From contig JBAZYO010000002.1 of NCBI GenBank assembly GCA_041659285.1, positions 248,001-312,000 of the forward strand: a stretch of DNA of 64,000 bases, written 5' to 3'. Below are positions 54,100-61,266 of this stretch, one piece after another (position 1 is the first letter of the stretch; every line of letters begins with the position of its first letter). Source of the stretch: Vicinamibacterales bacterium. Lineage in GTDB: Bacteria; Acidobacteriota; Vicinamibacteria; Vicinamibacterales; UBA2999. Made by a program: the position numbers and the translations under genes. The notes under the pieces are model-generated. The model ran no database searches, was not told the DNA's origin, and was given only the letters and a program-made list of their open reading frames with translations.

Positions 54100-56166
54100 C
54101 TAAGGCTTGCTGTGCATTTTCAGAATGTCGCCAACTGGATGCAGCTCCCGTTGAAAAATTGCCTCCAGAAAGCCAAACTTACCTGCAAAAAGCAGAGAAC
54201 GTCCATTGGCCGAAAAGGCAGGATCCCATTCGTCGCCTTTCGTTCTGGTAAGCCGCGTGTCTTGTCCCGTCTCTAGGTCCAACACGAACAGGTCCCAATT
54301 ACCGTCAACGCGAGCCGCGTAGACAATCCGCTGCCCATCAGGAGCGAACTGCGGGTCCCACTCGTCGAATGGAGTCGTCGTGAGCCGAGTCTCTGTACCG
54401 GTGTTTAGGTCATAGGAAAAGAGGTCGAACGCGTTGTCTTTCGAAATGTAGACAATCGAAGATTCGTCAGGAGCGAACACCGGTCTCCAGCTCTCACGCC
54501 GAGAGTCGGTGATTGCCTTCGTCGAACCAGTCAGTAAATCGAGGACCATGATCTGTGGATTCGTTAGGTTGCCCGAAGAATCAGTGCCCCAACCCGCATA
54601 TGCCAGCTTCAGGTTTGACGGTGAAAATCGCGGAATGGCGCCAAACTCGGTCTGGCCGGCCGTAATCACCTTTCGCGATGATCCGTCGAGGCTCATGATC
54701 ACGACTTTCGTTCGCTGTGATTCCGCCGCACCTTCGGTGAACACGATTCGCGAGTTATCGCTCGATAGCATCGGATGGGACTCATCAATACTGTTCGATG
54801 TCAGCCTCCTCGCTCCAGTAAAGTCCGGCGTCGAAACGAACAGCTCAGAGCTGCCGGCACGAACCGACTGGTACGCGACCAGATCGCCGTCTCCAGATGG
54901 CGAAGGATAGCGGTCGCCAGTGAACTCCCGGCTCATCAAGACGCTCGAAGGCGCTCCGTGCCGTTTCTGTATGAACTCGCCAATAGCACTGGCAACCACG
55001 GAGTGTCCTAGAGGGGTCAGATGCTCATCGAGGCGAAAGAAAAGGTCGCCGGGTGCACTCTTGAATGCGGGCAAGAGGTCGACAAATTCACAATCCAACT
55101 CCTTCGTCAGCGCGGCCATAAGCTCATTCGGCCGGCGCATGTCTAGAGATGTCGGGGCAATCTTGAAGCTGCTTGTCACTTCGTTGAAAGAATCGTCTGA
55201 CACCTGCTCTTTGGTCGGCAAGAGTGCTACCAAAAGAGTGCCCCCCGCTTCGGTGACGGCGGATTTCAACAGCTTCAGATATTTCCGAAAGGCCTCCAGA
55301 TCGCGGGTGCGCGAAGGCGACGCGTCGTTATAGAAGATGTTGTAGTCACGGTTGCCTTGGACATCTGGATAAAAGGGTTCGGTCCAGCGGCCAAGGGGCA
55401 ACTCCGCCGAATCGCCGTATCTCCAGTCGTGCAACAAGAATCTTGTGAATGCCGAGTGCTCCATTAGGCGATCTGTAAAACTCGCCATATTCGCTTCAAC
55501 ATTCATAAAGTCATTGAAGCTGCCCACTTGAAGAATCACGATGTCAGGGGAATGTTTACGGCCCTGGTCAACGAAGTAGTTGTATTCATGAGCGATCCCC
55601 ATCCCACTGATGCCGGCGTTCAGGACGATCTTGTCGGGGAACCTCACGTTTAGCTTGGTGGAGTACAACTGCTCAAACTCCACCTGAGCGCCTTGGGTAA
55701 AGGAGTCGCCTAGGACCAGCCAGTCGACCTTGTCAACCCACAGTGAGGGCTCTTGTCCAACGCCGATCCTGAACCCCTGCCCGTTTGTGCGATATGCGAC
55801 CGAGAACTCCGGGCTACTGAACACCTGGTTCAAGAGCGGCCTGTTGAAGTAGTAGCCCTGTCGAATGACATAAAGGTTTTCGATGACCTTCTCGGGAAAG
55901 CGGTAGATCAACAACACTTCCGCGTGGACTAGTATCGATGCTATTGCTAGAAGATTGAACACCACCGCCGTCGCGTACCTTCGCGATGTCCCAGCTGAGA
56001 CTTGGACGACGGCGATTGCCGCGCCACAGATCGCCGCCACCAATGCGCCATTCGGGATCAGGAGATAAAGAACGAACGGATTGGCCACAAGCAAAGTGGC
56101 AAGCAACAGGACGACTCGCCTCTCAATCGGAGGCGTCGAACTCTGCCGGGTTGGCTTCTCCTGCAT
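54100..56166 (-). CDS. Membrane-anchored SGNH hydrolase fused to a TolB-like beta-propeller
   Basis: This 688-aa protein has 2-3 TM segments (residues 18-90). An SGNH/GDSL esterase-like domain follows: GDSFTQG with Ser155, QVGSFNDF as the Gly/Asn block, and DEHLTPLGH with Asp380 and His382 or His388. Residues about 410-688 form repeated PD40/TolB-like blades (SPSGDGDLVAYQS, FSPSNLKLAYAG, FAPDESSIVYIS, FAPDGQRIVYAA). It would act outside the membrane, perhaps acylating or deacylating a substrate bound by the propeller. It starts 6 nt after hxsC, so it is the last gene of the Hxs operon. This partner has not, to my knowledge, been linked to Hxs. Confidence 0.8.
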   Translation of the reverse strand: MQEKPTRQSSTPPIERRVVLLLATLLVANPFVLYLLIPNGALVAAICGAAIAVVQVSAGTSRRYATAVVFNLLAIASILVHAEVLLIYRFPEKVIENLYVIRQGYYFNRPLLNQVFSSPEFSVAYRTNGQGFRIGVGQEPSLWVDKVDWLVLGDSFTQGAQVEFEQLYSTKLNVRFPDKIVLNAGISGMGIAHEYNYFVDQGRKHSPDIVILQVGSFNDFMNVEANMASFTDRLMEHSAFTRFLLHDWRYGDSAELPLGRWTEPFYPDVQGNRDYNIFYNDASPSRTRDLEAFRKYLKLLKSAVTEAGGTLLVALLPTKEQVSDDSFNEVTSSFKIAPTSLDMRRPNELMAALTKELDCEFVDLLPAFKSAPGDLFFRLDEHLTPLGHSVVASAIGEFIQKRHGAPSSVLMSREFTGDRYPSPSGDGDLVAYQSVRAGSSELFVSTPDFTGARRLTSNSIDESHPMLSSDNSRIVFTEGAAESQRTKVVIMSLDGSSRKVITAGQTEFGAIPRFSPSNLKLAYAGWGTDSSGNLTNPQIMVLDLLTGSTKAITDSRRESWRPVFAPDESSIVYISKDNAFDLFSYDLNTGTETRLTTTPFDEWDPQFAPDGQRIVYAARVDGNWDLFVLDLETGQDTRLTRTKGDEWDPAFSANGRSLLFAGKFGFLEAIFQRELHPVGDILKMHSKP

Positions 56167-56172
56167 GCGAAG

Positions 56173-57339
56173 CTAAGAAGCGGTGGAGCGGAGTGATTCG
56201 GTTGTCACGGGTCGTACCTTACAAGCCTGCGGATGATTCAAGTTCCATGCAAAGAATCCCCCGCAGGACGGTCTGACTTCGCAGGGCTCGCATTCCGGCG
56301 GGAACTCGTTCTTCCAGTCCGAGATTGACTGCCGGCTGAAAGACCACAGGGATTCCGGCAAACTGCAGAGTGGATGATTGTAAATGGACACGTTCAACCC
56401 CGCCGTCGCCAGACGAGTCACAGCAGCTTCGAGTCCGACCCGATAGTCCTCCGGCGGTATCCACAGCTGGTCCAAGTTTGCTTTCGCGAAACCGGTGATC
56501 TCCAATCCCATGAAAGCCACATGCGACGCGAATGTCAGATTCCGATAGATGAACTCGGCAAGCTCTGGCAAGCGCGGGGCGGTATGGCGTTGAATGACCA
56601 CCCTGATTTCGACGGGCACGTCAAATCGCGCCAGGTTCTGCAGGCCGATAATCGTCTCGTCAAACGCTCCCTTTGCCTGTACGACATAGTCATGCAAGGA
56701 ATCGATGTCTGAATAGACCGGTATCCCGACCATAAGATCGGGGTGTTCGACAGCGGCCAGTTTGCGCGCGTAGGAGGAATACCAGAACCGGCGTCCATTA
56801 GACAGAATGTGCAGCGCCGTATTGGGCAACCGAGCCTTACAAGTGGCAATTATCTCCAGGAGGCCTTCACCCAATAGAGTGGGCTCGCCGCCTGTTATGC
56901 CGAGCTCTTTTGTCGCGGGATCCATTAGGCCAACGATGCGCGTCAGCTCCGCCACCTTAGCTCGATCGTCAGTTTCTCGAGGAGGCTGCGAGCACATGAG
57001 GCAAAGGCTATTGCAGCGATCGGTCGCGAACAGCGAATTCGAGACGGACTGGTTCCTGATTACCGTTCGGACGTAACCACGCCGATTGATATGAACAATG
57101 TCGCGGTCGTCGAGATGCGCGATGGAGACACCGTGCACGAGCGGCACAGACAGCGATCGCGGGCCGCCTTCTTCCGAAATAACCGCCAGGTAGCCGCTCA
57201 GGTCTTCGGTTCCAACCAAAGCTGCCATGACTCTAACTGCGTCAACACGCAGTTCCGCTGGGACCGGTGACAACGACACCCGGCCAATCAGGTCTTGGCC
57301 GAGACCCTCGGGGGTGCCGTTTACTCCTAGGGTAATCAT
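56173..57339 (-). CDS. hxsC: His-Xaa-Ser system radical SAM maturase HxsC
   Basis: This 388-aa radical SAM enzyme has the cluster motif C-x3-C-x2-C at Cys109, Cys113 and Cys116 (TDRCNSLCLMCSQPPR). ELGITGGEPTLLGEG is the SAM-binding block. The C-terminal cysteines CEPCEVRPSCGGFF probably hold an auxiliary cluster. The SQPPR after the motif and overall layout match HxsC, one of two paired maturases predicted to modify HxsA. It starts 6 nt after hxsB. Chemistry is unknown. Confidence 0.9.
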   Translation of the reverse strand: MITLGVNGTPEGLGQDLIGRVSLSPVPAELRVDAVRVMAALVGTEDLSGYLAVISEEGGPRSLSVPLVHGVSIAHLDDRDIVHINRRGYVRTVIRNQSVSNSLFATDRCNSLCLMCSQPPRETDDRAKVAELTRIVGLMDPATKELGITGGEPTLLGEGLLEIIATCKARLPNTALHILSNGRRFWYSSYARKLAAVEHPDLMVGIPVYSDIDSLHDYVVQAKGAFDETIIGLQNLARFDVPVEIRVVIQRHTAPRLPELAEFIYRNLTFASHVAFMGLEITGFAKANLDQLWIPPEDYRVGLEAAVTRLATAGLNVSIYNHPLCSLPESLWSFSRQSISDWKNEFPPECEPCEVRPSCGGFFAWNLNHPQACKVRPVTTESLRSTAS

Positions 57340-57345
57340 TGGCGA

Positions 57346-58800
57346 CTACATCGAGGCCCACGCCAAGAACAACTTGCGCGTGAACTCGTCACCGTTGCGC
57401 AACACATCGAAGAAATACTCAAAGAGGCCTGTCTGTCTGGCGCAGAACTCGCTCGTTGGCCGATGCCCAACGGTATCGCCCTGGGTCGCCCAATTCTGGA
57501 CAGGGTCGGAACCACAGTAGGGCAAATAGGCGCACTCTGAACATCCTGGCATCGCCTCCAAGCAAGATGATTCGGCCCAACGCTGTAAGCGCGGCGAGCT
57601 CATCACATCCTCGTACCGATCTGACACCCCGCCCAAACGAAATGACTTATCTCCCATCTCAGCAAGCATGCGAGCCTCGTCAGAGGCGTAGACATCGCCG
57701 TCGTAGTTGTAGACAACGACGCCCGTCCCTAGTGCCGCCGGGTTCTGCAAATCGACGTATCCGACCGAAAATGGGGTGAGGATCTTGCGGAGAATAATCT
57801 GCGCGTAGGCTTCGATAAACGGCACGCCCCGACGGTTGAGTTCAATGATGTATTCCAGACCTTCTCGATAGAATGCCAGGAACGTCTGAGCGCCGTATGA
57901 GTGGTCCAGGCCCGTGCGCTTCGCGAACCCATAAGGACTAATCGGCCTCAGAAATATCGAGTCAAAAGACAGCGACACGTACTCGTCGATGATTTCTTTG
58001 ACTCGTCCCAGAGACGCGGGAGTCGTCGTCATCAGTGCGGACACTTGGTCATGACCGAGCTCCGCGCGCGCGCGACTCAAGTTCGTCTTGAAGCGCTCGT
58101 AACTGTCTCGGCCAGGCCGCGGACGATTCGCGTTGTGAAGGTCCATGGGGCCATCGAGAGACGTCGACAAATGGATGCGATGTTCCCGACAAAACGCCAG
58201 GACGCGATCATCCAAAGCGGAGAGGTTGGTCGCGAGCACGAAATCAATGTGACGTGTCTCGAGCGCGGCCCTCGCCTCAACAGCGACCACGATGTGCTCA
58301 ACGAGAGGCCAATTCAAAGTGGGCTCTCCGCCTTGGAATTCGACCTTCATTTCTGGGGCAGGCGAACTAAACACCCAGTCGATCGCCTTGTTAGCGGTGT
58401 CAACGGACATGTCGAATCGGTTGCGGTCTTGCGTCACCCTCGACACTTGACAATAAGGACAGGTGTGATCGCACCGAAGCGAAACGACGAAGATATGAAG
58501 GCGAGTGAAACCGGAAAGGAATTCTCGCTTTGTCCGCACTTTAGTGGCTAGGAGTTCCAACGGGACCCGTACATCGCCATCAGAAAGAAAGTGCTTCGCT
58601 TTCAGCGAATTGTAGGTGTCTCCCCTCTCGAGCTTGCGTGCTACTAGGCTCGAGAACTCGGCATTGTCAACAAACTCAAACTCCCCGACTTCATTAGTCA
58701 GTAGAACGCAGTCATCCTGTCTATGAAATCGAAACGGCAGCAGTCGGTAACTCGTAGCGCTCTCAAATAGTTCCAGCGGGCGGAAAAACGCAGGCTTCAT
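57346..58800 (-). CDS. hxsB: His-Xaa-Ser system radical SAM maturase HxsB
   Basis: This 484-aa radical SAM enzyme has Cys110, Cys114 and Cys117 (VSLRCDHTCPYCQVSR). KVEFQGGEPTLNWPLVEHIV, FVLATNLSALDD and HLSTSLDGPMDLHNANRPRPG follow, all typical of HxsB. A SPASM-type C-terminus (CLEAMPGCSECAYLPYCGSD, then FCARQTG) should hold auxiliary iron-sulfur clusters. An N-terminal 95-residue part (FRFHRQDDCVLLTNEVGEF) is the family's leader/peptide-binding region. Its ATG overlaps the stop of the preceding small gene (ATGA). Confidence 0.92.
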   Translation of the reverse strand: MKPAFFRPLELFESATSYRLLPFRFHRQDDCVLLTNEVGEFEFVDNAEFSSLVARKLERGDTYNSLKAKHFLSDGDVRVPLELLATKVRTKREFLSGFTRLHIFVVSLRCDHTCPYCQVSRVTQDRNRFDMSVDTANKAIDWVFSSPAPEMKVEFQGGEPTLNWPLVEHIVVAVEARAALETRHIDFVLATNLSALDDRVLAFCREHRIHLSTSLDGPMDLHNANRPRPGRDSYERFKTNLSRARAELGHDQVSALMTTTPASLGRVKEIIDEYVSLSFDSIFLRPISPYGFAKRTGLDHSYGAQTFLAFYREGLEYIIELNRRGVPFIEAYAQIILRKILTPFSVGYVDLQNPAALGTGVVVYNYDGDVYASDEARMLAEMGDKSFRLGGVSDRYEDVMSSPRLQRWAESSCLEAMPGCSECAYLPYCGSDPVQNWATQGDTVGHRPTSEFCARQTGLFEYFFDVLRNGDEFTRKLFLAWASM

Positions 58801-59030
58801 AGGGCTTCGAGTTTTGCGGCGAGCAGTTCCGAGCAGAACTGGCGTAGCACATCATAGGCGCGGGGATCCGCCCCGCCAACCGTCAATGCTCCGTGTCGGT
58901 CGACTGACACTCCAGCGGCTTTGGCCGAACATGCGGAGAGCAGCTGAAACCCATATAGGGAGGGGTCCAATTGCACCACGACTTCCTGTTCACCGACGGA
59001 GTCGAGTGCCTCTATTGTCAGTTTCGTCAT
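58797..59030 (-). CDS. Small unknown gene between hxsD and hxsB
   Basis: A 77-aa product from the ATG at 59030 (81 aa from the ATG at 59042). The sequence has two beta-like stretches (TKLTIEALDSV, EVVVQLDPSLYGFQLLS) and a C-terminal helix DVLRQFCSELLAAKL. No His-Xaa-Ser motif or Cys pair is seen. It overlaps hxsD by about 41 nt and hxsB by 4 nt, so translation is coupled. It may be a second scaffold or leader-binding protein, but this is a guess. Confidence 0.65.
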   Translation of the reverse strand: MTKLTIEALDSVGEQEVVVQLDPSLYGFQLLSACSAKAAGVSVDRHGALTVGGADPRAYDVLRQFCSELLAAKLEAL

Positions 59031-59358
59031 CGGCGGTTTCACGATCTGGGTCTAAGAGGTTTCCCTCCGAAAAGGCTTGAGCGACTACCAAGGTGCGGAG
59101 CGCGCCGAATTCCGCTTCAAGCACAGCACGCAGCTGTTGATCCGCCAACTCCTTTACAAACGCCGTCAGGTCATCAGAGACCCGCGCCTCGTCGGAACTA
59201 ATCAAGAATGCGGCGAGCCGCCCTTCGCCATCGGAGTCGACGAACACGGCGAAGCGGCTCGACAGCTTATAGGCGGCGGCCAACACAGACCTAAGCGAGT
59301 AGACACTGGTCGCCAGGCTCAAACAACTCGTGCGACGGCCGATTGCCAGGGCGGGCAT
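58990..59358 (-). CDS. hxsD: His-Xaa-Ser system protein HxsD
   Basis: From the ATG at 59358 this 122-aa protein has the HxsD core TSVYSLRSVLAAAYKLSSRFAVFVD, then FVKELADQQLRAVLEAEFGALRTLVVAQAFSE. A start at 59439 is open, but it would overlap the hxsA 3' end by 64 nt, so the inner start is preferred. HxsD is small, soluble and always encoded with the maturases; a peptide-chaperone (RRE-like) role has been suggested by analogy only. Confidence 0.85.
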   Translation of the reverse strand: MPALAIGRRTSCLSLATSVYSLRSVLAAAYKLSSRFAVFVDSDGEGRLAAFLISSDEARVSDDLTAFVKELADQQLRAVLEAEFGALRTLVVAQAFSEGNLLDPDRETADDETDNRGTRLRR

Positions 59359-59375
59359 TCGATCCGGAAGCCGGG

Positions 59376-60053
59376 TTATTGCTTCTTCTTTAACACGGTC
59401 ACTGCAATCGGCATCCTGCCGTCCGCTGACATCCGCCATGACAGTTCCACCTTGTCGCCCTTGACTATGGGCAGCTGTCCATTGCTTGCGCCCGAGAAGT
59501 CATCGAATCGGATTGACGCACCGGCCTCGGTCTCATACTTGGTGTCATCGCGATAACCGATTGTGCGAGACACGTTTTTTGATTGCTTGAATACAAACAG
59601 GCGCTTTTGCGCGTCGATCGATACCACTTCGCCGGTTACCGTATTCGTTGGCACGGCCACTGCAGCCAACGATGTCGAGGGCGTCACAGGCGGTGGAGGC
59701 GGCACGGCGCGCACTGGAGGAGCGACGGGAACAGGCGCCGGCGCCGCAACGGCTCCGCCACCACCACCACTACCGGAGTAGTGGGACCTATGTGAGCTAT
59801 GCGATCTATGCGAGCGATGCTGCGCTACGAAACTCGCTGCAGTGCCTGGTAGTTTCAGAATCAACTTAGCAATTTTCCTAGAGCGATCGACAATCGAGGG
59901 GGCAATAGTGCTGTCGACCACGCTAGCCGTCGCTGCTGCTTGAGGAGTAGCGCTCAGACCGGCCGACGCGATCAGGCCGCTCACCGCAATTCTCTTGAGG
60001 GCGCTGATAAGGCTGAATGGGCGAGAGGTCAGTTGACGAAAGTACTTTGGCAT
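59376..60053 (-). CDS. hxsA: His-Xaa-Ser repeat protein HxsA (modified precursor)
   Basis: This 225-aa exported protein has a basic N-terminus, a hydrophobic signal (LISALKRIAVSGLIASAGLSA), then HRSHRSHSSHRSHYS (residues about 79-93), a perfect His-Xaa-Ser run followed by a Gly/Pro-rich spacer. The C-terminal beta-domain (TVTGEVVSIDAQKRLFVFKQ onward) is an unclassified OB-like fold. It is the presumed substrate of HxsB/HxsC. ATG 60053 has a plausible GGAAG site; a longer frame reaching 60149 overlaps the upstream gene and is rejected. Confidence 0.88.
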   Translation of the reverse strand: MPKYFRQLTSRPFSLISALKRIAVSGLIASAGLSATPQAAATASVVDSTIAPSIVDRSRKIAKLILKLPGTAASFVAQHRSHRSHSSHRSHYSGSGGGGGAVAAPAPVPVAPPVRAVPPPPPVTPSTSLAAVAVPTNTVTGEVVSIDAQKRLFVFKQSKNVSRTIGYRDDTKYETEAGASIRFDDFSGASNGQLPIVKGDKVELSWRMSADGRMPIAVTVLKKKQ

Positions 60054-60072
60054 GTGATGTCGCTTCCGGTCA

Positions 60073-61059
60073 CTAGTGGTCACGTTTCCAAACAGACGTT
60101 CGCGGCAGCGCCGTTCCTTCCAGCACTGAGTACTCATCACGAAGCCCATCGGCGGGGCCGACGGAGAAGCTCTTGGCGTTAGTGCCGACCTCTAAGACGA
60201 TTGGCCCCTGAGCGACGATGTCCGACCCATACTGCGGTATCGCGCCCCGCCCGACGGATGTCCAATAGGTTCTAGCCCCGAATGTATGTAGCCGAGCGAG
60301 GCACTCCTCGGTCGGATGGCCATAGCCATTACCGACCCCGGCGGAAATGATGGCAATACGCGGCGTTACGGCCTGAAGCCAGGCAGGATTGGTGCTGTAG
60401 CGTGAGCAGTGGTGATGCACTTTGTAAACCTCAACAGGCCCGACGTGCGGACCCACCGACGTCTCGATGTCTGCATACCCGCTCTGCGAATACCCACTCA
60501 GGTCGCCGCCGATGACGGCTTCGAAATCGCCGAACTTGATGAGGGCAAGAAGGCTCAGATCGTTCTCATTGCGAGTGCTGACTCCGTTGCCGTTTGCGGC
60601 AACGAACGTCACGCGAACGGGATTGGGAGAAGACGCGTCGAGTGTGAGCGCGTCGCTCACAATCGCGGTGCGGCGCTTCACACCTACTGCCTGAACATAC
60701 CGGTTGAACACGCCACTTCTGTAGTCGCCTCCACGATCAAAAGAAGAGTGGACGAGAGGGAACTCGCCAAGAACTTCCGCAGTGCAGCCGATATGATCGG
60801 CATGATAGTGGCTGACAACTTGATAGTCGATCGACGTGATTCCTAGCTTCCGCAGGTACTGCAACGGCCGCGCGCACAACCCAAGGGCACCATTGTCGAA
60901 GAGGACCGTTTCCCCTTGCGGGGAGATCAATAGAGCCGCGTCACCCTGACCGACATCCATAAAATGGAGCGTGAGTTTGCTGTTCGGCCTAGGTGCCGTC
61001 GCAGGGGACAGGGCAACCGACAACACAAGCGCTATGAGCGAGGCGGCCACTGTCGGCAT
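60073..61059 (-). CDS. Exported ComEC-like metallo-beta-lactamase-fold protein
   Basis: This 328-aa protein has a signal peptide (ASLIALVLSVALSPATA) and the hydrolase fold of the ComEC C-terminal/Lpp-like family. FMDVGQGDAALLISPQG, HYHADHIG (His84, His86, Asp88, His89), VIGGDLSGYSQ and KVHHHCSRYS supply metal ligands. Nuclease activity on extracellular DNA is known for ComEC-type proteins, but not here. Its stop is 19 nt before hxsA, so it is probably co-transcribed with the Hxs genes. Confidence 0.8.
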   Translation of the reverse strand: MPTVAASLIALVLSVALSPATAPRPNSKLTLHFMDVGQGDAALLISPQGETVLFDNGALGLCARPLQYLRKLGITSIDYQVVSHYHADHIGCTAEVLGEFPLVHSSFDRGGDYRSGVFNRYVQAVGVKRRTAIVSDALTLDASSPNPVRVTFVAANGNGVSTRNENDLSLLALIKFGDFEAVIGGDLSGYSQSGYADIETSVGPHVGPVEVYKVHHHCSRYSTNPAWLQAVTPRIAIISAGVGNGYGHPTEECLARLHTFGARTYWTSVGRGAIPQYGSDIVAQGPIVLEVGTNAKSFSVGPADGLRDEYSVLEGTALPRTSVWKRDH

Positions 61060-61266
61060 GTCTTGGCAAGGTCAGCAATCGCCTACCGAACACGACAGGT
61101 AGCTCGTCGCGGACCGATCTCAGCAGTAATGGACGGCCAAGACTAGCAAATTTCTCGATTCCGTAGCAGTTTTTGATCGCTTCGCGCCTGCCAAGGAGGC
61201 TATTTCGGCCCTTCTAAAGGCCCATGTTCGTCGCCGCCGTGCCATTAGACCTGCGAAAACACTGGC

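Noticed and set aside
59376..60149. 257-aa form of HxsA
   Set aside because: The extra N-terminus overlaps the ComEC-like gene, and ATG 60053 gives a normal signal peptide.
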